From Denitrobaculum tricleocarpae (GTDB taxonomy: Bacteria > Pseudomonadota > Alphaproteobacteria > Kiloniellales > Kiloniellaceae): DNA of 57,005 nt. The notes under the pieces were generated by a model. It saw only the letters and a program-made list of their open reading frames with translations, ran no database searches and had not been told where the DNA came from. Where the stretch lies: positions 1 to 57,005 of the forward strand of contig NZ_ML660068.1 of NCBI RefSeq assembly GCF_007004665.1, in the 5' to 3' direction. Numbering within the stretch: position 1 is the stretch's first letter; every line of letters begins with the position of its first letter. Both the position numbers and the translations under genes were made by a program. Below, piece after piece: positions 8,199 through 16,471 of this stretch.

Positions 8199-9503
8199 TC
8201 ATTGGATCAAACCAAGGGCCCGAGGCAGAAACAGCGTCAGGTCCTCCACATAGGTGATCAGGAGGATCACCAGCACCTCTACCGCCAGGAACGGCAGCAT
8301 GGATTTTACGATCAGCTCGACGCGCACCTTGGCGACCGACGAGGCGACGAAGAGCACCAGCCCCATCGGCGGTGTCGCCAGGCCGACAGTGACGTTCACG
8401 CACATGATGATGGCGAAGTGGACCGGATCGAGTCCCAGGTCCGTCACGAAGACGCTGCCCAGGATCGGGCCCAGGATCAGGATCGCCGGACCGGCATCCA
8501 GGAACATGCCCACGATGAAGAGCATGATGTTGCAGAGAAATAGCAGCAGCAGCGGGTTCTCCGTCAGCGACAGCAGAAAATCCGACAGCATCTGCGCCGC
8601 GCCGACCTGGTCCGCGACCCAGGAGAAGGATTTGGAAGCCCCGATCAGCAAAAGAATGATGCCCGATGCCACCGCCGCGCGCAGGAAGACCCGGGGCACT
8701 TCGCGCAGCTTCAGGGTGCGCAACACCACCAGGGCAACGAAGAAGGCATAGAAGGCCGCGACACCCGCCGCCTCGGTGGGTGTGAACCAGCCCGAGAGGA
8801 TGCCGCCCAGAAGGATAACCGGCGTCAGCAGCGGCCAGAAGGAAGCGCCCGCGGCCCGCGCGACTTCTCGGGCGGGGGCGCGCTCGTTGGCGACGGGAAA
8901 ATCATGCTTGATGGCGAGAAAATAGGTCACGGCCATCAGCCCGCCGCCGATCATCAGACCGGGAATGAGGCCGGCCGCAAAGAGCGCCGCCGGGCTGACT
9001 CCCATGATAAAGGCGTAGATGATCATGATGCCGCTGGGCGGAATGATCGGTCCGATCACTGACGAGGCCGCCGTCACCGCCGCTGCGAACTGACGGCTGT
9101 AACCGTTTTTCTCCATGGCGGGGATCAGCATCGATCCCAGAGCCGAAGTGTCGGCTACCGCCGAGCCTGACAAGCCGGCGAAAAGAATGGACGACAGGAT
9201 ATTGACATGCGCCAGCCCGCCGCGCACATGGCCGATCAGGGTCTGCGAGAAGTGCACCAGCCGTGCGGTGATCCCGCCTGTGTTCATGATCTCGCCGGCA
9301 AGAATGAACATGGGCAATGCCATCAGCGGCACCGACGACATGCCGGAGAAAAGCTGGCTGAGCAGAGAATTGAGATCGCGCGGTTTAAAGTCGTTGCCCA
9401 GGTCGTTCACCACCGTGACCCCCGAGGCGATCAGCAGCCCGAAGACGACCGGCACACTGACGGCCAGCAGGAGCAGGAAAGTCCAGAGAAAAGCCATTGG
9501 CAT
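8199..9503 (-). CDS. dctM: TRAP transporter large permease (DctM family)
   Basis: 434 aa polytopic membrane protein of normal DctM length. Typical segments are SGSAVADTSALGSMLIPAM near residue 115-130, GPIIPPSGIMIIYAF near residue 150 and GLATPPMGLVLFVASSVA near residue 370. It lies 14 bases after the small permease and 22 bases before the binding protein, so the genes are co-transcribed. It forms the transport channel with the neighbouring small permease. Confidence 0.92.
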   Translation of the reverse strand: MPMAFLWTFLLLLAVSVPVVFGLLIASGVTVVNDLGNDFKPRDLNSLLSQLFSGMSSVPLMALPMFILAGEIMNTGGITARLVHFSQTLIGHVRGGLAHVNILSSILFAGLSGSAVADTSALGSMLIPAMEKNGYSRQFAAAVTAASSVIGPIIPPSGIMIIYAFIMGVSPAALFAAGLIPGLMIGGGLMAVTYFLAIKHDFPVANERAPAREVARAAGASFWPLLTPVILLGGILSGWFTPTEAAGVAAFYAFFVALVVLRTLKLREVPRVFLRAAVASGIILLLIGASKSFSWVADQVGAAQMLSDFLLSLTENPLLLLFLCNIMLFIVGMFLDAGPAILILGPILGSVFVTDLGLDPVHFAIIMCVNVTVGLATPPMGLVLFVASSVAKVRVELIVKSMLPFLAVEVLVILLITYVEDLTLFLPRALGLIQ

Positions 9504-9517
9504 AACGCTATATTCCC

Positions 9518-10150
9518 CTATTCCGCCCGGTTGGCTTCGACTTCCTCGAAGCTCCGCACAGGTTTGACCTGTTCGTTAAAGGGATCGATCAGTCCGAGGA
9601 TGTAACGGAAGATCAGCTCTATGTTGGCCAGCAGCAGCAAGGTCATGCAGATCGGCATGGAGATGTAGACCGCGCGCCAGGGAATGTTGATAACCGGGAT
9701 CATCACCCGGGCCTTGAAGGGCCGGATCGAGGCCAGATCAAGTCCCAACAGCCAGTCCAGGAAGATCTCGGTCGGCATGAAGCGGATACCGACTTTGCGC
9801 AGGGTGAGGTCCAGACCAATCAGGAAGAGCAGCATGAGGATAAGGTGGATGACCAGCAGATGCAGCCGGGCGATGCGCCCGCCGAGCATGTCATGGAAAA
9901 AATCAAGGGACACGTTAGCTGCCCGGCGATAAGCGATCGGCGCGATGACGAAGGCGGAGACCGGCAACATCACGATGAAGGCTTTTTCCGTCCAGGGCAT
10001 GGAAATGCCGGTTTTGCGGCCAAAGACCGAGAGGACCACCGTGATCAGCATGATGGCGATGCCGATCCAGGCAATGGGCTTCAGGACCTCCTCGGCGGCC
10101 CGGTTGACCCGTCGGAGGCCACTGATCACCAGCAGCAAAAGGCTTGTCAT
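9518..10150 (-). CDS. dctQ: TRAP transporter small permease (DctQ family)
   Basis: 210 aa with four hydrophobic segments (about residues 20-45, 55-75, 95-120 and 145-175). The start is placed at the ATG 10148-10150 because GGGAGG sits just upstream; a longer reading from an upstream TTG would run through that ribosome site. It precedes the large permease in a Q-M-P operon and follows the SDR gene by about 65 bases. Confidence 0.87.
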   Translation of the reverse strand: MTSLLLLVISGLRRVNRAAEEVLKPIAWIGIAIMLITVVLSVFGRKTGISMPWTEKAFIVMLPVSAFVIAPIAYRRAANVSLDFFHDMLGGRIARLHLLVIHLILMLLFLIGLDLTLRKVGIRFMPTEIFLDWLLGLDLASIRPFKARVMIPVINIPWRAVYISMPICMTLLLLANIELIFRYILGLIDPFNEQVKPVRSFEEVEANRAE

Positions 10151-10216
10151 TTTTCCTCCCAATCGGATCGCCGGGCGGCGCTTTTTTCCGCGCCTTGCAT
10201 TCCGGTCGATCCCGCG

Positions 10217-10951
10217 TCAGTCGTTTACCTGTCCACCATCCACATTGATTGTTTGTCCCGTCACGTAGCTCGCGTCCTTGCTGAGCAGAAATTTGATCAC
10301 GGATGCAACTTCCTCGGGTTCGCCGAAGCGGCCCAGCGGGATTTCCCGCAGCAGCATGTCGCGCCGCTTTTCGATCACCTTGGCGGGCATCGAAGTTTTG
10401 ATGATTCCGGGCGAAACCGCGTTGACGGTGGCCTTCGTCTTGAAACGCCGGGCGAGGGCGCGGGTCAGTCCGACCAGCCCGCCCTTGGCGGCGGTGTAGG
10501 CGACGTGATCGACAGCCCCCCGGCGGAAGGCGAGCGAGGAAACGAAGACCACCCGGCCGATTTCATCGGCGGGAAAGCGGTTCGTCATGGCGGTTGCCAG
10601 GTCGTAGCCATTGGTCAGATTGTTGGCCAGGGCACGATCCCAGATTCCGTGGTCACGCCCGAGTTGGGGATCTTCCTCGAAGACGCCGGCCAGATGGACA
10701 AAACCGTATATCGGGTCTGAGATGGCGGCGAGTGCGGCTTCGTAGTCGGCGGGTGACGCGGTATCGCGTGCGTCAGCCAGAACCTGTTGCTCTGTCGAGC
10801 TTTGAAGTTCGGACGCTAATTCCATGACGCTGCTGCCGGGCCGGTCGAGCAGCAAGAGACTGTACCCTTTGCCAAGGAAGATCGGACAACAGGCCCGTCC
10901 AATACCACCGGCGGCACCCGTCACGACAATCCATCTGGTGGCAGTATTCAT
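10217..10951 (-). CDS. Short-chain dehydrogenase/reductase
   Basis: 244 aa classical SDR. The NAD(P) loop is TGAAGGIG (about residues 12-19). The catalytic serine is in VVFVSSLAFRRG and the Tyr-Lys pair in YTAAKGG. The C-terminal VTGQTINVDGGQ is standard. The start overlaps the stop of the GH31 gene in ATGA (10948-10951), so it is translationally coupled to the sugar cluster. It could oxidise the free sugar or reduce/oxidise the aldehyde released by the aldolase. In sulfoglycolysis a sulfolactaldehyde reductase or dehydrogenase would occupy this step, though the known ones mostly belong to other families. Confidence 0.85.
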   Translation of the reverse strand: MNTATRWIVVTGAAGGIGRACCPIFLGKGYSLLLLDRPGSSVMELASELQSSTEQQVLADARDTASPADYEAALAAISDPIYGFVHLAGVFEEDPQLGRDHGIWDRALANNLTNGYDLATAMTNRFPADEIGRVVFVSSLAFRRGAVDHVAYTAAKGGLVGLTRALARRFKTKATVNAVSPGIIKTSMPAKVIEKRRDMLLREIPLGRFGEPEEVASVIKFLLSKDASYVTGQTINVDGGQVND

Positions 10952-13017
10952 CCGTCGCCGCCCTCCGGTCCATAAAGCCGCAGCGTTTCAATGCGGTTCG
11001 AGTCATTGAGTGCACCGGTATGCTGGACCACTGGCCCGAGCGGCAGGCGCGCGCCTTCGCGCACGAAAAGCACGGCCTTGCGCAGCGACACGTCGCGCTC
11101 CAGCACCTGACCGCCGGTCACGGGCTCTTCGGTCCAGAAGTCGTACCAGGTGCCCTTGGGCAGGTAGAATCGGACCCTGCCGCCGGGCTGCAACACCGGA
11201 GCCACGAAAAGATCGTCACCGAGCATATACTGCTCATCGAAGGCCCAGGCCGCCGGATCCTCCGGGCAGGCGACCGCCATGGCGCGCATCACCGGCAGTC
11301 CCATCTCCGCCTGATCCGCGCAATCCTCCAGATAAGGGATCAGGCGGTATCGCAATTCGAGCCAGTCGCGGACGATGACTTCGACGTCCTGGCCAAAGGC
11401 CCAGGGCTCGCGCTCGCCGATTCCATGCATCCGGCAGTGGGATGAGAGCACACCGGCCTGAACCCAGCGCACGTAGAGCTCCGGGTCGGGATCGCCGCCA
11501 TAAAAGCCGCCGATGTCATGACTGTAGTAGGGACAGCCGCTCATACCCCAGGACTGGCCGCCCCGGATGCTTGCCGCCAGGCCTTCCCAGCTGACTTCCG
11601 GGTCGCCGCCCCACTGGATCGGTGCGGTTTGACTGCCGCTCCAACCGGACCGCGCCCAGACCATGGCGTCAGCGCCGAAGTGGTCTTGAGTCGCTTCGTA
11701 AACGCAGCGGTTATAGAGCAGGGGATAGACATTATGCAGGCGGCGGCCATCGTCGCCATTGGCCGCGTGCGCATCCCTGGGCACCTGTTCGCCGAAGTCG
11801 CTCTTGATCACATCGATCCCGCTGTCGAAGAGCCCCTGGTGCGCTTTCGCATACCAGGCATAGGCATCGGGATGAGTGAAATCGACAAGGCCGCTCGGTG
11901 GCAAGGGTGTGAGAACCGTGCCGAAGGGGGCCGGATCCCAATGGTAGACGTAAGGCGCGCCATCTTCGTCTTTCAGCAGCCAGTCTCTCGAGGCCAATTC
12001 GGCGAAGAGGGGATGTTTCTGTGAGATTAGCGGGTATTCCCAGACGCAAACCCGCAGTTTCAGGTCCTTGATCTTTTGGGTGAAGGCCTTGGGATCGGGA
12101 TAGCGGTCGGCGTCCCACTCAAAGGCGAAACGCGTAGAGGTGTCGAGCCATGCCCGTCCGTCCAGCGTAAAGACATCGCAGGGCATGCGCTTTTCACGCA
12201 GGGTCTGCGCTGTCGATAGGGCCTCGTCCGCAGTCTTGTAAAAGGCTTTGCTCAGCCAGAGGCCGTAGCTCCAGCGCGGCGGCTTGGCGGGACGTCCTGT
12301 AAGAGCGGTATAGCGTTCGAGAATTTCCGTCGGTCCCTCGGCGGCGATCAGGAAGAGATCCAGTTCGCTGCTCTCGACCTCCAGGCCGTAAGTCCGGTGG
12401 GACCATTGGGGGTAGCCGACACCATGCCGCACGGTGGTCGGCGTGTTGACGAAGAGCCCCCAGCCCGCAGGGCTCCAGGCAAAGGGCGTATTCTTGTAGG
12501 AGATCTCGGCATTCACCCCGAGCGCGTCTTCGTTCTGGCTGACCACCAACTGACCGCGCCGGTTCAACGGACCGTACTTCTCACCCAGACCGAAAACCGG
12601 ATGGCCGCTATCCAGATTGAATGCGGCGAAGAGCCCCCGCTCGGTTTCGGCGAAAGGCGGCAGCCTGAAGGAACGCCGAAAGTGCCGGTCGGTGGTCGAA
12701 TGGAAGATGACCTTCCCGGCTTTGCGCAGAATAAAACAAAGGGGATCGTTCAGCAGATCCAGCTCCAGGTCGCCGGCCGCAAGACAATAGCCGCCTTCGA
12801 CCTTGCCTGTTTTGAGGGCGAGCGCCGGGCCGAGGTCGGCGAGGATCGGATAGTCGGCCCCGTCGGGTTCGCCGAGCCGGATGCGGACGATGCCGGTCAG
12901 CGGAAAGGAAACCTCCAGGGGCTTGCCGCCGACCGAGAAGCGCGCCACGTGCTCATCCGAATCGATCAGGGCGAGGCCTGAAAGCGGGGAGAGGGCATGG
13001 GGCGTTAGCTCGGGCAC
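10948..13017 (-). CDS. Glycoside hydrolase family 31 (alpha-glycosidase)
   Basis: 689 aa GH31 enzyme with N-terminal beta-sandwich, (beta/alpha)8 barrel and C-terminal beta domains. The nucleophile is D407 in IKSDFGEQVP and the acid/base D472 in QWGGDPEVSW, followed by HDIGGFYGG. GTG start with GAAGAGA upstream. The barrel reads closer to alpha-xylosidase YicI (YGLWLSKAF, WEYPLISQK) than to sulfoquinovosidase YihQ. By eye, of the YihQ sulfonate pocket only the Arg301 equivalent (STRFAFEW) remains, while Gln288, Trp304 and Tyr508 correspond to Leu, Phe and Phe. It probably releases the aldose that enters the isomerase-kinase-aldolase route of the same operon. The lack of a signal peptide puts it in the cytosol. 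Confidence 0.88.
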   Translation of the reverse strand: MPELTPHALSPLSGLALIDSDEHVARFSVGGKPLEVSFPLTGIVRIRLGEPDGADYPILADLGPALALKTGKVEGGYCLAAGDLELDLLNDPLCFILRKAGKVIFHSTTDRHFRRSFRLPPFAETERGLFAAFNLDSGHPVFGLGEKYGPLNRRGQLVVSQNEDALGVNAEISYKNTPFAWSPAGWGLFVNTPTTVRHGVGYPQWSHRTYGLEVESSELDLFLIAAEGPTEILERYTALTGRPAKPPRWSYGLWLSKAFYKTADEALSTAQTLREKRMPCDVFTLDGRAWLDTSTRFAFEWDADRYPDPKAFTQKIKDLKLRVCVWEYPLISQKHPLFAELASRDWLLKDEDGAPYVYHWDPAPFGTVLTPLPPSGLVDFTHPDAYAWYAKAHQGLFDSGIDVIKSDFGEQVPRDAHAANGDDGRRLHNVYPLLYNRCVYEATQDHFGADAMVWARSGWSGSQTAPIQWGGDPEVSWEGLAASIRGGQSWGMSGCPYYSHDIGGFYGGDPDPELYVRWVQAGVLSSHCRMHGIGEREPWAFGQDVEVIVRDWLELRYRLIPYLEDCADQAEMGLPVMRAMAVACPEDPAAWAFDEQYMLGDDLFVAPVLQPGGRVRFYLPKGTWYDFWTEEPVTGGQVLERDVSLRKAVLFVREGARLPLGPVVQHTGALNDSNRIETLRLYGPEGGDG

Positions 13018-13028
13018 AGCTTATCTCT

Positions 13029-14390
13029 TCAGGTCAGCTCGATGACGGGCAGGTCGAGCATGGCGGCCAGCCGCCGCAGGGCGGGGCGGTGCTCGCCGTA
13101 AACCAGTCCGGTGTGGTGTTCCAGCCCTTCGCGCATGATGCGCTCCAGCACCTCGCCTGCCGGTTTGTCGAAGCGCACGACGCCGGAGGTGCCGGAGAAG
13201 CTCAGCGGTGCCCGCAGGATCTCCGCGCCGCCCAGCACCAGGCGGATCTCGTTCTTGGCCTGGGTCAGGCGGGCCAGAGTTACCCTCCCGGGCTTCAGGG
13301 CGAATTCGTTCAGCAGGGGCAGTTTGCGGTTCGAGTGGATCGCCGGACCGATCGGGCCTTCCGGATCTGCCATGGAAATAGGCGCCTGCCCGCAGTGCCA
13401 GAAAACCGCTGTGTCGTCCTCGACGTTGACGTCGACCAGATCGGTGTTGAAGGCGGGCTCTCCGGCGGTCCACTGCAGGACCAGGGAACTCAGCGCGCCG
13501 AAGACATCGGCTTCGCAGCCACAGGGCGTGCCGTCCTGATTCATGAAAGCCATGGGGCCGCAGGCCGCGCAACCGAAGTCGGTGAAGAACTCTGGCCAGC
13601 AGCGCACGGCGAGGGCCTGCAGGTTTTCTTCGTCGGCGAGACCGCGCAGCGCGACGTAGACCTTCATGCTTTTCTGCAGGGAGTCCTGATCCAGATCGTC
13701 GAGCGAACCCAGGTCACCCGCGGCCCGTGCGCGAACCGCATCGGCTTTGGCGTCGTCGACAGCCGCCGCCGAGGCAATGAAGCCCCCGATCGGCAAAGTC
13801 TGGGTTTCCACGCCGAAGCGGGATTTCAGTTCCGCCGTATCGTAGGAACAGGTGTCGAAGCCCGCCGGATGTTCGCCGACCACGCCGATCCGGGTCTGGG
13901 TCAGACGCCGTTTCACATAGCCGGCGCGGGCGAGCGCCATGATCTCCTTCAGGGCCTCCGGAGAGTCCGCTTCACGGTGAACGTAATCGAAAGACTGTCC
14001 CGCTTTGCCGAGCGCGTGGGCGGCGAGATTGATACCGCAGAAGCCGTTCAGGCGCAGCCGCCCGCCGCTGCGGGGTTCCGGGAAGGACCAGAGGACCAGG
14101 GGCGCATCGACGGATTTCGCCAGCTCGACCGTCATGGTGGCGTCGGTGAAGGTCACCTGCAGTACGAGCAGCAGATCGAGCGGCTTCTCGGTCAGCGCGC
14201 CGAGGTTCGAGCGCATGGCCTCCGCGTCGAACTGAAGTGCGGTAGAGCCCACGATATCCGCATCCAGGCCTTCAAGCGCCGCCATGGCCGTGGCCAGTAG
14301 CGATTCCGCGTAGGGCACATCGAAGGTCGGTCTGCCGATGGCGACGACACCGATGGAGAGTCTGCGGCTGCCGAGGTTCGCGTTGATCAT
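13029..14390 (-). CDS. L-fucose/L-arabinose-isomerase-like protein
   Basis: 453 aa. The start is set at the ATG 14388-14390 because it overlaps the aldolase stop in ATGA; the reading frame is open further upstream but lies within the aldolase gene. Family marks include AVRCWPEFFTDFGCAACGPM, followed by GTPCGCEADVFGAL (about residues 275-310), which contains the metal-binding Glu/Asp, and a late HCGQAP. Proteins of this fold interconvert aldoses and ketoses. Sulfoquinovose isomerases of the sulfo-TAL and sulfo-EMP2 routes are, as I recall, members of this broad family. Here it would convert the liberated aldose to the ketose for the PfkB-type kinase. Confidence 0.75.
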   Translation of the reverse strand: MINANLGSRRLSIGVVAIGRPTFDVPYAESLLATAMAALEGLDADIVGSTALQFDAEAMRSNLGALTEKPLDLLLVLQVTFTDATMTVELAKSVDAPLVLWSFPEPRSGGRLRLNGFCGINLAAHALGKAGQSFDYVHREADSPEALKEIMALARAGYVKRRLTQTRIGVVGEHPAGFDTCSYDTAELKSRFGVETQTLPIGGFIASAAAVDDAKADAVRARAAGDLGSLDDLDQDSLQKSMKVYVALRGLADEENLQALAVRCWPEFFTDFGCAACGPMAFMNQDGTPCGCEADVFGALSSLVLQWTAGEPAFNTDLVDVNVEDDTAVFWHCGQAPISMADPEGPIGPAIHSNRKLPLLNEFALKPGRVTLARLTQAKNEIRLVLGGAEILRAPLSFSGTSGVVRFDKPAGEVLERIMREGLEHHTGLVYGEHRPALRRLAAMLDLPVIELT

Positions 14391-15433
14391 GCCGCGGTTC
14401 CATCCCCATACATGCGCGGAAATTCTGCCCCGGCCCCGGCGATGCGGTAGCCTTCCGCGAAAGCCGGATGGGCCTGCCAGGGTGTGGCCTCGGCGTCGGT
14501 GAGTTGGTTGATCGATTCCATGTAAGCCACGCTTTCGCTGGTCAGCGCGCGGTCGACGGCGTTCATATCGGGATAGTTCTGCATGGCCTGCCACCAGATG
14601 GCGCGTCCGGCCAGAAAGCCGTTGGCACCGGCGTTATAGGCATAGCGCAAAACGTTTTTGAAAGAGCTTTGGTTGGCGCCGGCGCTGAGCATCACCCAGG
14701 GGCGTGTGGTTGCCTCGCCCAAAGCGTCGAACCATTTCTGGCATTCGGCGGCATCGGGCGACCCCGGGTCGGGCACCTGATCCGCCGGGATCGGGCTTTC
14801 CAGTTTGAAAATATCGACCCCGAAGCGGGGATCGGCGAAGGTGCGCACGGAGTCCACGACATTCTGCGGCCGTTTGAATTGATGCTCGCGGTAGTCTGTC
14901 GTCTGATCCTCCTCGCCGGGCAGCGGGTAGACCAGCATCTCGAAGAGAAAACAGATGTCGTGGCGGGCGCAGGCCTGCCCGACCTCTTCGACGTATCTCT
15001 GTTGATGCGCGCAGATTTCGGGGTCCGCGTCGGGCCGGTACCAGGCCAGAACCTTCACGGCGTCCGCACCCATGCGCTTGATCTTTTCCACGCTCCAGTC
15101 GGTGATGCTGGCTGACTTGCGGCCGCCGCCGGTCTCTTCGAAGCGATGATCTTCCAGGGTGACGATCAGGCCCTGTCCCGGATGAACGTGCCGCACCGCA
15201 TCCGAGTAGGCCCAGATGGGGTCCAGGAGCATGGCCGAGGCCTTGGGCGCCAGATTGCGCGTCAGGGCTTCCTTGACGGCGGAGACCTCCTCGTCCGGTG
15301 CGGACTCACCGCCTTTTTGCGCGGTGATCAGGTTCATGATCGGGGGCCGCTGATCGACGGCCACCATCTTGAAGCGCCCCTGCGTGTCGGCCAGACGGCG
15401 CAGAGACCAGAGTTTGCCTGCGGAAATTTCCAT
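14387..15433 (-). CDS. Class I aldolase, LacD/YihT type
   Basis: 348 aa TIM-barrel aldolase related to tagatose-1,6-bisphosphate aldolase LacD and sulfofructose-1-phosphate aldolase YihT. Landmarks: FKMVAVDQRPP near residue 22, KVLAWYRPDAD with K127, FEMLVYPL near 165, and the likely Schiff-base K210 in VDIFKLESP; WVMLSAGAN and GFLAGRAIWW close the barrel. These lysines sit where LacD has its catalytic pair. The ATG at 15431-15433 was chosen over an upstream TTG. It would split the ketose phosphate into dihydroxyacetone phosphate plus a three-carbon aldehyde (sulfolactaldehyde if the substrate is sulfofructose phosphate). Confidence 0.85.
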   Translation of the reverse strand: MEISAGKLWSLRRLADTQGRFKMVAVDQRPPIMNLITAQKGGESAPDEEVSAVKEALTRNLAPKASAMLLDPIWAYSDAVRHVHPGQGLIVTLEDHRFEETGGGRKSASITDWSVEKIKRMGADAVKVLAWYRPDADPEICAHQQRYVEEVGQACARHDICFLFEMLVYPLPGEEDQTTDYREHQFKRPQNVVDSVRTFADPRFGVDIFKLESPIPADQVPDPGSPDAAECQKWFDALGEATTRPWVMLSAGANQSSFKNVLRYAYNAGANGFLAGRAIWWQAMQNYPDMNAVDRALTSESVAYMESINQLTDAEATPWQAHPAFAEGYRIAGAGAEFPRMYGDGTAA

Positions 15434-15675
15434 GTTGCTTGTCGCGACTCCCAACGCGCTATGACTGCTTCGGCAGTTTTGCTTTGTTATCGGTTGACCC
15501 TGTCTCGGCTGTTACCGTTTCGGCTCTTGGTGCCTGGGCAGGTTGTCCGATTTTCAAATTATACCGCTGTTTTGGAGTATAATGCTCGAATATGGACAAA
15601 AAATTCCATAAGAATTTTCATATTCCAACATTTTTTGGATCGATTTTCAGAAACGCGGCGAAAATCGCCCCTGAT
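15434..15675 (-). promoter_or_regulatory. AT-rich promoter region of the aldolase operon
   Basis: About 240 bp between the DeoR gene and the aldolase start, markedly AT-rich against its surroundings. A TATAAT lies on the minus strand at 15558-15563. GAATATG (15588-15594) is repeated inverted as CATATTC (15619-15625), a candidate DeoR operator. The assignment of exact promoter elements is weak. Confidence 0.4.
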
Positions 15676-16443
15676 TCAGGCCGAATCCGTTGTCATGATT
15701 TCGACGCTGCAGTTGGCGAGAACCTTCTGCATTGCGGGTGGGGGCATACGATCGGTGAAGACGGCGGTGACATCCGACATGCTACCGATCTTGACCGAAG
15801 CGGTGCGCCCGAACTTGGTGTGGTCGGCAGCGACAATCACGTGGCGGGCGTTCCGCATCATGGTTTGGGCCACCATGGTTTCGTTATAGTCGTAATCCAG
15901 CAGGGTGCCGTCGCTGTCGATGGCGCCGACGCTGACGACCGCGAAGTCAACGCGGAATTGCTCCACAAAGTCCAGCGCCGCCGTCCCGACGATACCGCCG
16001 TTGTGGTGGCGGATGCTGCCGCCTGCCACCAGGGTGTCGATGTTCGGCCGGGTATGCAGCACCGTCGCAGCGTGCAGGTTGTTGGTGATGACCCGCAGGC
16101 CCTCGCGGTCGACCAGCTTGCGGGCGACCATCTCCATGGTGGTGCCGATGGTCATGAAGATCGAGCTGTTATCCGGCAGGTAGTCCGCGACCGCGCGGCC
16201 GATGGCTTCCTTTTCCTCCAGGTGCGAGATTTTTCGCAGCGCATAGTCGGTATTGATCACGCTGGAGGGCAGGCCGACGCCGCCGTGGTGCCGGACCAGG
16301 AGTTCCGCGTCGCAGAGCTCGGCCACATCCCGGCGCACCGTCTGGGTGGAAACCCCGAACTCTTTGGCCAGTGTTTCCACGATCCCGACGCCGCGCCGGC
16401 GCACGTGGTCTAAAATCGCTTCGCGGCGTTCGCTGCTTTTCAT
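15676..16443 (-). CDS. DeoR/GlpR-family transcriptional repressor
   Basis: 255 aa. The N-terminal DeoR helix-turn-helix (REAILDHVRRRGVG...FGVSTQTVRRDVAEL, about residues 7-42) is followed by a sugar-phosphate-sensing domain (GTTMEMVARKL, then AVVSVGAIDSDGTLLDYDYNE). It is encoded after the kinase and before the aldolase operon, all on the same strand. By analogy with YihW/CsqR, a DeoR-type regulator of sulfoglycolysis, it probably represses this sugar cluster until a phosphorylated intermediate binds. Confidence 0.9.
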   Translation of the reverse strand: MKSSERREAILDHVRRRGVGIVETLAKEFGVSTQTVRRDVAELCDAELLVRHHGGVGLPSSVINTDYALRKISHLEEKEAIGRAVADYLPDNSSIFMTIGTTMEMVARKLVDREGLRVITNNLHAATVLHTRPNIDTLVAGGSIRHHNGGIVGTAALDFVEQFRVDFAVVSVGAIDSDGTLLDYDYNETMVAQTMMRNARHVIVAADHTKFGRTASVKIGSMSDVTAVFTDRMPPPAMQKVLANCSVEIMTTDSA

Positions 16444-16471
16444 TACGTTTTCTCTCTCACGTCTTCAGACC

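Noticed and set aside
10217-13017. Canonical sulfoquinovosidase annotation for the GH31 gene
   Set aside because: The Gln/Trp/Tyr sulfonate-pocket residues are not seen by eye, so only the family level is supported.
14391-14594. 68-codon N-terminal extension of the fucose-isomerase-like protein
   Set aside because: It lies in the aldolase gene, is Arg-rich, and the ATGA overlap at 14387-14390 gives a better start.
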